A DNA stretch of 64,000 nt. Source: Adiantum capillus-veneris. Its lineage: Eukaryota; Streptophyta; Polypodiopsida; Polypodiales; Pteridaceae. The notes under the pieces are model-generated. The model was not told the DNA's origin, did not search any database, and saw only the letters and a list, made by a program, of their open reading frames with translations. The stretch covers positions 41,885,537 through 41,949,536 of the forward strand of contig CM043966.1 in the NCBI GenBank assembly GCA_014529385.2, written 5' to 3'. Both the position numbers and the translations under genes were made by a program. Of the stretch, positions 36,560-47,339 are shown one piece after another; within the stretch, counting starts at the first letter, position 1; each line of letters begins with the position of its first letter.

Positions 36560-38434
36560 ATACCTTGAATAGAGTGGTGGTTCTTGCAAATCCCTTAGCC
36601 CTCGTGCGGCTTGATAATCCTGATCTTAAATTCATCAAACTTATCAATGCAATTTATCATAAATCCAACCACTCACCTGGCAAAGGGTCAGTTTCTGCAC
36701 AACTTCTTGCTTTGTTGCTGAATATACCTGTACACAAGCGTTTTAATTTTGGCAATTGAATCAAAGCATTTATATGCTAGAGGTTATCTTAGTAATGATT
36801 GGTATAACTGGAGATTTAATCTCAACCACTACTATATTTTATACACTGCTGATGTTCTGGATTAGGTTTGCTATTCTGAAACTGTACTTCCCTCGTATTT
36901 ACGCGGAAAAGTCTGAATTCAGTCTTTGCTTCGTCAAATGGGCAAACAAGGTCCAGATTCACTTCTGAAAGAAGTTCTGGAACCCTTACGCCAAATGGAA
37001 TCTCACTGTCTATGCCAGGTCAAATTTTCTTTGCAGTATGTCCCAATAGACACCCTACGCGTAGGATGTCTCTTGCTGTGTTTTGCCTGGATTTTTGCAC
37101 TGTGGTTTCCCCTTGTTGTGCTGAGCTTACAACTGCTTTTACTTTTTGATTTGGACACCTATTAGCTGGTCAATGAGTCAGAAATTTGTTCCGATAGCCT
37201 GTTGCTGATATTAATCAGTCTAATCAACTCCAATTTGGACCAAAATTGACTAGGAGGCTTACCTTAGGCTATACAACACCTTGCTATGCTCACTGTCAAA
37301 GTCTGGCTTCAATTTCTTGCTTTAGACATCCTACGTGTAGGATGTATTTTTCATCAGAATGGCTTCAAACTCAAAGCCTAGGCTCCCCTTGAGTTGCTAA
37401 TCACTTTGGTATACTCAAAATTTAGTTTGGAGTCCAAAATCACTCAAAAGACATCCTACGCGTAGGATGTCTTTTTGGCCTGTTTGACCCCAGACTTGTC
37501 CCACAACTTCCCCTTGATGTCAGTAACCCAGTGGGATGCTTAGATTTTGGTTTGGATTTCAAAAGTCCCAAATTTCAGCTGTTCTTGCCTTTTTTAGTCA
37601 AAAGTGATAAAGTCTGCTTTGAACCCAATTTTCTCACCCAAATGAGGTGAAACCCCTTTCAGTCACTCAATATATCATGCAAGACATGCTCATGCAGCCA
37701 TCTTATGGTTTTGGTCTTAAAATAATGTTTTGGCACTATTTGGGTAGGATGTCTGGCAATTTCAGTCTATCTGGCCTTATCCTGTCAAGATATGGCCAAA
37801 TTTCCACTTTCCAGTTGAAATTAGGGTAAACCCTACCTTCTGAACACACTGGTCAACTCAAAATCCCAAAATTCCTCCCAGATTAGCCTATAGACATCCT
37901 ACGCGTAGGATGTCTCTTGGCTTGAAATTAATTTTTTTTCTGACAGAAATGCTTCTGATGCTCTATAGATCTATCAGAAACACTCACATTAACTTTTGGA
38001 CTTCAATTAGGCTTTCAAACACACTTTTGCGTCTTTTACAAACTTGTGATGACTTTACAAAGTAAGTATACATGCATGAAATGCTCTAGATCCTGAATCA
38101 TGATGTCGTACTTACTCTACTCCTACTTATCATGTGAAATGGTGTTAATGGTGTTTTTGGTTGCTTTTTGGCCTCTCCGGACTCTCAAGCTCTCCTCTCA
38201 CTTCTTCTACCACTCCAACTCCTACTGCAGAACTCGACTACTACCTAAAAATACCTTGGTCTACCTAATCTACCTAAGTCGAAGGATCTAGGCCAGGCAC
38301 ACGCTTCCTAGACTCCCTCTAAGACCTAGAGAGTCCTCCACCCTCTGGTCCTATCTAAATGTAAAACAAGACTCTTGGCAAGCCAAAAATCCCAATCCTC
38401 AAGGATTAGTCTCGGTCACCTACCTAAGGTTTTC
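36560..38434. other. Element D 5' leader with four palindromes
   Basis: Long non-coding leader between primer site and gag. Palindromes of the family type start at 37048 (one mismatch), 37324 (degraded), 37449 (perfect) and 37892 (perfect), with spacings of 276, 125 and 443 bp. No upstream ORF with a recognisable domain is seen. Confidence 0.75.
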
Positions 38435-38454
38435 GTCCCTAGCAATGGCGCCAA
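38435..38454 (-). other. Primer binding site of element D (tRNA-Asp type)
   Basis: Directly inside the 5' LTR, the minus strand reads TTGGCGCCATTGCTAGGGA. It is close to the complement of the 3' end of plant tRNA-Asp, as used by Athila-type elements, with a few mismatches from decay. Confidence 0.8.
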
Positions 38455-39387
38455 TGTTGGACGGATACGCTGCGACGGACGTCAGCACAACGAGAACTCA
38501 CCTAACATGTAATGTCAGCTAAGGACAAAGCTCGACCCACAGGCGCGTGGAAGCAAGCATAAGGTGTCAACCTACACTCGACCGACTCCTAACTAATTCC
38601 TACCGAGGTCTCTACCAATTGTCTAAGTCACAGCCTTCAAGAGTGCATAAGAGAAACTTCCTACAATGCTTTCTAGAGCCAAACACCCATCAAACAATCT
38701 CGAAACACCATAGAACTTGAAGGAGACCCTACTAATACCAATAGGTCGCTCTCCCTAAGGTCTAAGAACCAAAATCCCAACCCAAAACACCTGGTGCAGA
38801 AACACATAGGATGTCTGGCAAAAATCTGCAGGTCTTTGTATCCAAAATCTAAAGTTCCTAATGTGTAGTTCTACTCAATGTGAATGCGTGGATATGTTGC
38901 AATGCAAAATCGGAAAATGTATGCTCACCCAAACACCCGATGAAGCTTGTAGAAGGAGCTCGCAAAACCGGACCGTACGCGCGCAATGTAGGTATCGACG
39001 CGTAGCTCTCATCGGGGGTAACACGCTGCACTTCTCCGCACTCGATTCCGACCATCGGAGCACACATAGCGTCAAGATGAAGCTCACACTCTCTCTCTCG
39101 TACATAGTACGCTCACTCACAGACTTCAAAACTTGTTTTTAAAATGACAAAAGGTTTTTCATTAAGGTCAAAAATTGGTATATAAACCTTACAATTCTCA
39201 AACCCTAAAGTTCCAAAATCAACTATCTACTCAATCTAACTACCAAAACTGGGATACAATTTGGAAACTTCTGTAAGTCCCAATAATTACAAGGTGAAAA
39301 ATCAGGTTTTCCTCAATGAATGAATACTTACAAAAATCATAATCCTCCGGATAGTTAGATGCCCTGGGTTGTGTCCAGCTTCTAACA
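38455..39387 (-). repeat. 5' LTR of element D (933 bp)
   Basis: Pairs with 18264-19196. The half palindrome is also present here, degraded, at 38802-38815. ACATA follows at 39388-39392. Confidence 0.95.
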
Positions 39388-39392
39388 ACATA

Positions 39393-40380
39393 GTACCTCT
39401 TTTCTAAATTGATTATCACTTAAGCATGTATCTAGTTGAGCCCTCTGAGTCCCAAGATGAGTCAGTGAAATATGTTAGCAGATAGACAAGTTCTTTCAAT
39501 GTCTGACTGTGACGGCTTCAAATTAATGCTGTTGATGATGGGGAATGTTTCCAAATGCTTTGAAACTTTGTGTGGTACATGTGCATAGGGTATCTAAGCT
39601 CTCCATATGGTCACAATTTCAAAACCAGGCCAATTTCAAACTCTGCTGAGTCTATCGCGATAGACTCACTATCTTCTCATAGGGGAGGTATTTTTCACAT
39701 GTGACTTCACACTCAGGTTCCCCATGGCTTGTACATGATCTGACTTCATTTTCATCTCAAATGGATGTCAAGTGACCTCCCTTTGGCTCAACTTTCATTT
39801 TTCCAGAAATCCTCCAAGGAGATGTTGGTCTATCTCCCTCATCTTTTGTTGTTTTGGGTCCAAACTTTGTGGGCAATCTTCTGACACCATGCTGAAGCTA
39901 GCTGTTGAATCCAGTTTTTGATCAAGGGAATCTATCTCATTCTACCTAGTCTATCGCGATAGACTTATTTTGTCAATTTTTTGGTCTATAGCCTTTGGTC
40001 TGCCTTCCCATAGTTGATGTAAGGTCCCTTGAACCTTCACATGTGGCTTTCAACTTTCTTTTCTCTTGAGATGTCCTGTTCTGAATCTGGGCTGCTGTCA
40101 AGTCTCTCATCTTTTCATATGAGTCTATCTTGTCTAAAATTTGGTATACTTTCTTCATTAGCTTCTACAAGTCTATCCGTGTGATTATCTTTGAAAAGGA
40201 CCCTCCCAAAGATAGAGTAGTTAGTCTATCACGATAGACTCAGTCCTTGTGCTAGATAGATCAAATTTTGCACTTTGATGTGATATCTCGGGTCATTAGG
40301 CCTTGTTAGTCCCATTTATGAAGTCACAATCAAAATTCCATGTGTCTAAGTGCATGAGCAAGTCTATCGTGATAGACTCA
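39393..40380. repeat. Element C spacer with CGCG-centred palindromes
   Basis: Non-coding. Palindromes with arm (TG)AGTCTATCG: a perfect 22-bp copy at 39647-39668, a perfect 18-bp copy at 39948-39965, and near-perfect copies with a changed centre at 40223-40240 and 40361-40378. Start spacings are about 300, 275 and 138 bp. Confidence 0.88.
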
Positions 40381-41978
40381 CTATCTTGTCATTTATACAA
40401 GTTTTTTGATGTTAGTTGCCCCCCCTGGTGTTAGTAGGCTCTCCTAGACACACACATTAAGTTTTAACCAATTTGGAAAAGTGTACTCCCTATTGGCAGC
40501 ACTTAGCTGTTTCTGGAGTCGGAGTAGACCACTTAGGTGATAGTCGCCGTACTTTCTGGTCATTGTATGACTTAGGCTGACTTTCCTTTCCTTTTGACCT
40601 TCCGTCGGAGCAGTCGGTTGTTCTTTTGGTGCTTACGTCACCAATTTGGACGCTTTTCTAGCCTGTTGCTGGCATTTGCCCTCATGGAAGTGATTCTTCT
40701 TGAGTGGCAAGATACCAACTCATAGTTGACATCCTTAGGATGTACCCTGTCAAATTTGGTGTCATTTGGTCACCAGGTCGGCCCGTTAGAGCTTCGTGAC
40801 GCCTTGTGCAGTTTTCGTCAAATAGGGACTTTAGGCTCAGCTTTGATTGAATTTTTCATGGTCTAATGATTCAGTTGGTTTGTCGAGGTTATTGGCTTGC
40901 TGCCTATGAGTTTTGGCTCATTTTCGATCACTTTGGGTCAACTGCCCTTCTGTAGGCCCTGTGAAATTAGGGTTTTCAGGGAGGCTTCCTTTGCGCTATT
41001 CGGGGTCATAGGTTTGTTCCCTAAGCTATAGGCATTGTGCCTTTCAATTTTGGTGTTATTTGGTGGCCTCTAGGTCTCCCTATCAGTCATGTGACAGTGT
41101 GTGTGTACAGATTGTGATGGTGGTGCTGGCAAGGTTTTGCGACAACATGAAGTATTCAACTGCTAGATGTAGTGTTGACAAGCATACCTCTCATATCTAA
41201 TGTTGATCTGGTGATTGTACGCAATGGATGAGCTCCTGGAAGTCTCGGATGCTGTAGGAAGCTCTCTCTCTCGGAAGGTGAAATGACAAATGAGAGTTTT
41301 CTAGCCTATCTTCCTTATATGTGATCGGGGCTTCGACATGAAATTTTCCCATCTTTTACCTGTGGCCATAACTTTTTGCGAGATGCGGTTTAGGCTCGCA
41401 ATTTTTTTGATTTGGACCTCGTTTGCTCCAGTTCTACAATTTTTGCAGATTTCTCCTTTTGGAGGTCCCGTCATTACGGTGGCTAGTTTTGCTCTGTCAC
41501 CTTCGCACTCCATATTTTTTTTGTGTCTTCTTTACCTTGGTCTGATCAGGCGTCTCTTCTGTTGCGTTTCCATCTGGATTATGGATTTTTTTCTTTATTT
41601 TTTGTTAGAAAAATAGCTCAAATTGAGCAAATAAATCCCAAATCAACCCAAAAATAGCAAATCTAACCTAGAAAAATACCAATAAATATACTAACACTAG
41701 GTAGCTCACTCTTCTCTTGTCTATGTACATTATGGCTCTCAATCGTCAACCTTGGCCTATTTTTTTGTTGTTTTTCAACGGTTTTTGGCCAGTTTTGACT
41801 CGCTTTACAATATATACACATCCGTAGGGGCTCATATATGATCATTTGGTCCCCAATTTTGACTAATTATGAGGGCCTATTCTTTTCCCAAAAATCACAC
41901 AATAAAATGAAAAATTGGTTGAAAAATCAATCACAAACATTGCCCTCTAATATATGACGTAAGTCCGCATTTGGAATG
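40381..41978. other. Element C spacer, non-coding
   Basis: No gene recognised. It corresponds to the spacer of D at 27.2-28.8 kb, with shared words such as GAGATGCGGTTTAGGCT near 41380. Confidence 0.4.
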
Positions 41979-41990
41979 CCTCCCCCCCTC
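41979..41990 (-). other. Internal polypurine tract of element C
   Basis: Minus strand GAGGGGGGGAGG, followed on the minus strand by CATTCCAAATGCGG. The block 41979-42190 matches D 28805-29020 well, including CTTATTGGCATTCGT. Confidence 0.55.
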
Positions 41991-42190
41991 TTGGTCGGAG
42001 TCCTCCCGGACGACAGGGTATCGTCAAGGGTATGTGCTGTGCATGGGCATTAACTCGTGCTAATGTAGGCCTTGTAAGGTAGCCCTATATGCATGCATAG
42101 TCAATGCATTTAGAAAAAAATTTATGCGGTGTAAGAGGAAGATATAAGCGGTGTGCTTATTGGCATTCGTCGGTGAGGTTTCCTATGGTT

Positions 42191-43398
42191 ATCTGAGTTG
42201 GCTGGCAGATTTTCTTGGCGATTAGAAGTTGTAATTCTTCCGCTCGTTGTTTGATGGTCTTCCAAGGTTTTTGAACTTTTGTTTGTGCCTCTGCTGAAGT
42301 CGATATGGTTGTATTCTTTGTTGCATGTTCTGGTTGAACTTCTTCTCATTTCCATATCTTTTTGTTGACTTTGATTGCACAGATATTCGTGTTTATTGTC
42401 ATTGACGTTACTTGTTTCAGCGTGATGGCTGTATGGTCTAGCTTGTCATTGGCAGTTGTAGACAGCTGTTCGTTGGTCTTCTTCGGCATCCATACCCGTG
42501 TTGTTGGCTTGTTTTGAATTGGTACTTTTGGACGCCATACCAATATAGTCCGTTGCGGATTATTCTTGTTAATAATTGTTCTTCGAAGCTTTGCTTTCGT
42601 AGGGTTATTTGTCTTTTCTTCACTCAAATCCCTTACAAGAATTAAGCTGTCTTGCTTGAGCCAAACTTGATATTTCTGCCCTTGATGAAATCGCACGTCG
42701 AATAGATCTGTACCTCGCACCCATACTTGCCTTGTTCCCTACATGATTTTTGGATTTTGATAATACATTTCTTGCCATCCAAACTTTGATTGTTGTTGAT
42801 TAGTGCGTTGCGGATGTACGGAATCCTGTCTTTACATTGACACATATTTATCATAGGACAAGAAGGCTTTTGAAAAGTTGTCATTTCTGAACAGTGCTTC
42901 ATTAGTATCCAAATCAATGAATACTCTCTTAACTTTCATCCACGACACTGCTAAGATACACGGCGTTGCTAATCTATTTGGTGGTAGCACATGGAACTTA
43001 TGAGTGTACGTGTGCCCCTGCACTGTGATTGGTAACATAATAGACCACAACATGGTCACCTCATCACCCAATGCTACTTTCAACTTGTGTGTATCTGGGA
43101 ATTTCGTCATTGGTCCAAGTTTTTGAAAGAGCTCAAAGCTGATGACACTCAATTTTGCCCCAGTGTCAAGCAATGCATAGGTTTCTACTTGTTCTGTGCC
43201 TGCATATGCTTTTATGTAAGGACTACACCACGTATTTTCTAAAGTGTCAATGGTGTTCTCGTCCTCAATCATAAGGTCTGTGATTGTCCTTGCTAGTTCT
43301 TCGCTTTGTATATCCACTTTGATTGTTTGGATTGTTGGAAGAGGATATTCTTCAGTCATCATTGGTGTGACCATGTTTATTGTCCTCAGAAATTGCTT
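42191..43398 (-). pseudogene. Element C second retropepsin-like domain and W-x-P-K tail
   Basis: The frame 43374-42832 holds a nearly complete retropepsin-like fold: ALLDTGAKLSVIS, then VALGDEVTMLWSIMLPITVQ, the HKFHVLP strand, and CILAVSWMKVKRVFIDLD near the end. It follows the integrase frame after a single TGA (43399-43401), without frame change. The tail 42720-42346 is basic and repeats VWLKQ, VWRPK and VWMPKK. The catalytic D-T-G is intact here, unlike the N-S-G in the normal protease of G. Function is unknown; the position after integrase is not one I know for Ty3/gypsy elements. Confidence 0.75.
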
Positions 43399-45200
43399 TC
43401 ACTTAGCAATGCATTCCTTGGCTTCTTGCTGTACCTGGTCATGAACTCGTTGCTGTTCCTGTCTATAGGATTTGCCATAATGCAATTGAAACAACATCCC
43501 GGGAGTTAGAGGTAGATGATACTTTTTCAAACGACACCCACTAATCCAATTTGGCATTTCTTTTCCATCTAGTGTCGACAGTTTTACTGCTCCGCTAGAT
43601 GAGATATCTTGGATCAAATAAGGCCCCATTCCTCTTTTCTTTAGTTTCTTGGCATGCTGTTTAAGAGTGTATACCAAGACATAGTCCCCCATTTTAAAGT
43701 CCTTGTTTTTGACATGTTTGTCAAAAAAATCTTTCTGTTGTCTTTTCTTGGCAAAAATGGTTGCTACCGCATTGAGTCGTAACTCGTCTAGTTTTTCTAG
43801 GGCATCTAATCGTTCTGAAATCTCATGGCTCATCCAGTCCAACCGTTTAGCTACCCTTAGCGTTGGAATAAAAAATCCAATAGGCAGTATTGCATTCAAC
43901 CCATACACCATATTAAACGCTGTAGCATTGAGTGTTGTTTTATATGCAACTCGATACGCCCACAATACTGAATATAGAATTTGCGTCCTTGTTTTACTAA
44001 CCAGTTTTGTAAGAACTGTGCACAATATTTTGTTGGTCGCTTCTGCTTGGCCATTGGATTGTGGATGGTAGGGTGCAGATTTGTGATGAATTACCATAAA
44101 CTCAGTCAAGAGATGTTCGATAACTTCATTTACAAAGTGTGTCCCTCTATCACTCACCAGCTCAATTGGTAGGCCATATCATGTAAACACATATTCATAT
44201 AAGAATTGTGCCATGGTTCTTGCATCTGCCTTTGTTGTGGCTTTTGCTTCCACCCATTTGGTCATATAATCAGTGGCCACTATGATGTATTGTGCTTGTG
44301 AACGATAAGTTGGTGGAGTAATAGGACCAACAAAGTCCAATCCCCATTTAGCGAATGCTCGAGCACTCATCATTGGTCTTAAAGGCATGGAGTCTCTCTT
44401 AACTGGCACCTTACTACGTTGACATTCATCACACCTTTAGCGAATGCTCGAGCACTCATCATTGGTCTTAAAGGCATGGCGTCTCTCTTAATCGGCATCT
44501 TACTACGTTGACATGCATCTTGAATCATGGTTGGCCACCATATTCCTACAATCATAATGATTTTTACGGTTCTCTCCGCCGAAAAATGACCCCGTGCTAT
44601 GCCTGCATGGGCTTGCTCCAATAATGTAAAGTAGCCATTTTCATGAGGAACTATCCTCAACTGCTCATCGGGTCCTCTTTTATCCAATTGGTCACTAATG
44701 ATGGTATACCTATTCGCTTCAATTTGTAAAGCCTTTTGTATGGCTTTTGAACACTCTCCTGGAAACTCCCTATTAGTCAAATATTCCACAATAGCATGAC
44801 TCCATGCTGGTGCTATCGTCACTTGGTATAATGTGGTATAATCCACAGTGGTATTGGTTGTGCAAAAGTTGCATTTCTTGATGTAATTAGCTACATCGCC
44901 TGCCATTCCATGCCAATACACTCCAAGTCTTTGTAAGCGTTCATAGGTTATTTGATTTCCTCGATGGAAACCCCCTGTCTGTGTATGTGCCTCCTCTAGA
45001 TACGCGTCGTACTCCTCTGGGCCTATACATAACCTTAGAATCCCATCGTTACAATGATGATACATTCTTCCCGCAAGCATAGTGTAATTTTGTGGTTGTC
45101 TAACGTCTTCCATCGTGTGTCTTTCGTCAAGATTCATTCCATATGTCAACAACGGAATAATATGCTCTGAGCACTTCGGTACCATCTCTATATTAAATAG
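43399..45200 (-). pseudogene. Element C integrase
   Basis: Two zinc modules: the first has LQRLGVYWHGM then CNFC; the second has GHFSAERTVK and GIWWPTM, but its last Cys pair is damaged by a deletion (IQDACQRSK). An 89-bp tandem duplication (44347-44524) repeats the piece coding RSKxPxKRDxMPLRPMMSARAFAK. The core shows WGLDFVGP, SDRGTHF and NGQAEATNK. A TGA at about 44179 replaces the Arg codon kept in G (VFTRYGLP), a typical CGA to TGA decay. The end (LKKRGMGPYLI, GAVKLSTLDG, NWISGCRLKKYHLPL) closes with a Gln-rich basic tail and TGA at 43399. Confidence 0.85.
44347..44524. repeat. 89-bp tandem duplication inside element C integrase
   Basis: TTTAGCGAATGCTCGAGCAC starts both copies (44347 and 44436). 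The copies differ by a few substitutions, so the duplication is old or the source was diverged. Confidence 0.9.
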
Positions 45201-45774
45201 ATATGTGTCTGGGATATCATCATCTACACCAGTAGCCTTTTCGCCATTTCGTTATCGAGAAAGGTGGTCTGCTCTTTGATGAGTTTTTCCTTTCTTTACT
45301 ACTACCGTAAAATCAAGCTCCAGCAACACAATGAACCATCTTACAATTCGTCCCGTGTTACAAGGTTTGTTTACTAAGTACAAAAGTGCTTGGTGATCCA
45401 CAAAAAATATAAATTTGTTCACAAGCAAATAATGACGAAATTTCTTTACCGTGTATATCATACCTAATCCTTCTCTTTTAGTGGTGGTATAATTCTTCTC
45501 TGCACTGTTGAGTTGTCTACTAGCATAACTGATGGAAAAATCTGTATTACCCTCTCCTGGTTGTGCTAATATATAGCCTATTGCAAATGCCGAAGCATCT
45601 ACATGTACATGGAAATTTTTTGACTAATCCGGTGCTTTTAGAATTGGTGCAGATACCAGTGCATCTTTTAATTTCTAGAATGACTCCTCACATTCGTCGG
45701 TCCATATGAAGATCGTGATCAGACTATACAAGGGTTTTGCTATTACAACATACATGTAGATAAAACGATGGTAG
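45201..45774 (-). pseudogene. Element C RNase H and last part of RT
   Basis: RNase H pieces IYTVKKFRHYLL, FFVDHQALLYLVNK and HQRADHLSR at 45461-45252, with the upstream half (Asp and Glu motifs) at 45462-45720 broken by stops. The sequence stops in the RT connection (YHRFIYMY) at about 45774, where the strand of coding changes. The rest of the RT lies on the other side of the inferred inversion (54.6-54.97 kb). Confidence 0.8.
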
Positions 45775-46397
45775 TTTGCTGAACTGGAGACACAGTCCAC
45801 AACAGAGCTGAGTGGTGAGGAAGATTTTTAGGTAAACATTACAGAGGAAGACACAGTGCCCATGGTCCAGCTCTCAAAGGCTAAAGAAGATGCGCTAAAA
45901 GAAAAGATTACACAAGAGGTGGATGAGTAGTGGAAGGTAGCGATGGATTGGGAGTTGAGAGTTATTCATTCCGTCAATGTTACACAACTCACTCCCAATG
46001 AAATCAATGGGCAATGGTGCCAACAACCCCTACCATTGAGTTACTGCAGGTTAAAGAAAGGCTTTATGCAGACATGCAAATAGATGGCACAGATAAAGAC
46101 CACCCGAAGTGGCGGTTCAACTGGCTGAACAAAAATCCAAGGTACTTGATTTTGTTCACAAGAGTACCTGCTATCCTAAAAAGAGATCCGACCTTCTATC
46201 CTGTACCAAGAGTAAGGACTTGGAAAGCGCATGAGACACTAATGAAGAAGCGACCAACCTGGCTGAATTACCTGAGATTGCTAGCTCCAGAAAAGGGACC
46301 GGCCATAGAGAAATACATGGTGAAAACCCTAAAGGGCACCATGTCATTCTTCAAGAGTCTACTTGATCTCTCGTGTGCAATGTTATATAAAATATGT
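45775..46397 (+). pseudogene. Segment F: middle of element B extra ORF, inverted
   Basis: Plus-strand frame homologous to the extra ORF of C and D: a Glu-rich end of the coiled coil, then PKWRFNWLNKNPRYLILF, FYPVPRVRTWKAHETL, PTWLNYLRLL, KYMVKTLKGTMSFF and SCAMLYKI, cut at 46397 by LTR E. Stops near 45830, 45930 and in the region before 46014 show decay. At 45775 its frame continues backwards into the minus-strand fragment at 54974; at 46397 it continues into 13866. It therefore fits as the missing middle of element B. Confidence 0.7.
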
Positions 46398-47318
46398 TGT
46401 TGGATCCCAACAGTTGTATAAAGCCCCTTTGTAATGACTATCAAATTCCATTTGTAATGCCAATGATGTCTACCGTCTTTATCCAATTGTCTGGATTATG
46501 TATAGATTTATTAGTTGGCCGGGACACAATGCATTTCCACTTTGTAATTATGATGAGTAGAACTCAATTAAAACCCCATGTACATTTTGAGCTAAGGTGA
46601 CTAGTATAAAGCTCACCTTAGAACCATTTTTGAATAACATTTTGAATCATTACTTCGGTGTCGTACGAGTCTGAGAGAGAGAGAGAGAGAGAGTGTGTGA
46701 TCTTATCCTCTTAGCTACGTGCATCTCCTTCACCAGATTCACGAAGTGACCACACCATCGCGGTAACCTCTCTGAGAGCTACATGCCCACGCCACGCATT
46801 CGCATCTTCGAGCTGTTCGCGAGCGATCTTCCCACGAGCTTGTTTTGCTTGCAAGTAGCACAAACGGTGTTTGTTTTCAACAGTCAAGTACTTTATGGAA
46901 CGAGGGTGAGATTAGCTACGCATAGATGTTCATAGACTTAGGATTTGCACACTTTTAGGTTATGACTTGTGAGTCTATCGCGACTGTATTTGAGATAGCT
47001 CGGGTTATAATCTGGTGAGATTGGACTTATAGGTAAGTGTATCCTAGTGAGAGGATGGTGCCTAGCAAGTTTGAAGCGATTCCGAGTTCATTTGATGTGT
47101 AAACGATGTTATGAGCGTTTAGGGATAGAGTGGGTTGGTGTTAACAAGGATTAGTGATTGATGCATCATAGAAGTGCGTATGTGTAGGTTGGTCTCAGCC
47201 TGACAAGCTAACAAGATTGCCTCCGTGCACCTACGGGTTAGTCGTGTCACCGGATGACAAGTATGTTGTCTGTGTTGTGCTTGTGAGCATGAACAGGGGA
47301 GTAGTTTTCCCTAAAACA
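46398..47318 (+). repeat. 5' LTR of element E (C family, 921 bp)
   Basis: Starts TGTTGGATCC and ends CCCTAAAACA, an inverted match to 13867-14784. It is followed immediately by a primer binding site. A partial palindrome (TGAGTCTATCGCGA) lies at 46970-46983. A short GA run is at 46675-46694. Confidence 0.93.
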
Positions 47319-47339
47319 TTGGCGCCGTTGCCGGAGACA
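47319..47339 (+). other. Primer binding site of element E (tRNA-Asp type)
   Basis: TTGGCGCCGTTGCCGGAGA right after the LTR end. It matches the tRNA-Asp-type primer site of Athila elements nearly perfectly and confirms the LTR as a 5' LTR in plus orientation. Confidence 0.88.

Larger units (their letters stand above)
18264..39387 (-). mobile_element. Element D: 21.1-kb Athila/Tat-like retrotransposon
   Basis: Complete from LTR to LTR: both LTRs are 933 bp, start TGTTGGACGG and end TTCTAACA on the plus strand, and are flanked by the duplication ACATA. The element is in minus orientation: primer site at 38454, polypurine tract at 19197. Its interior has leader, gag, protease, a deleted RT, RNase H, integrase, second protease, spacer with gene-like cassette, and extra ORF. 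In the first 100 bases the LTRs differ at seven positions, all transitions, which suggests decay of methylated cytosines. It cannot move on its own because the RT core is missing. Confidence 0.93.

Noticed and set aside
26631-37915. Palindrome arrays as a CRISPR array
   Set aside because: Repeats are perfect palindromes 125-443 bp apart with non-unique, partly related sequence between them, inside eukaryotic retrotransposons.
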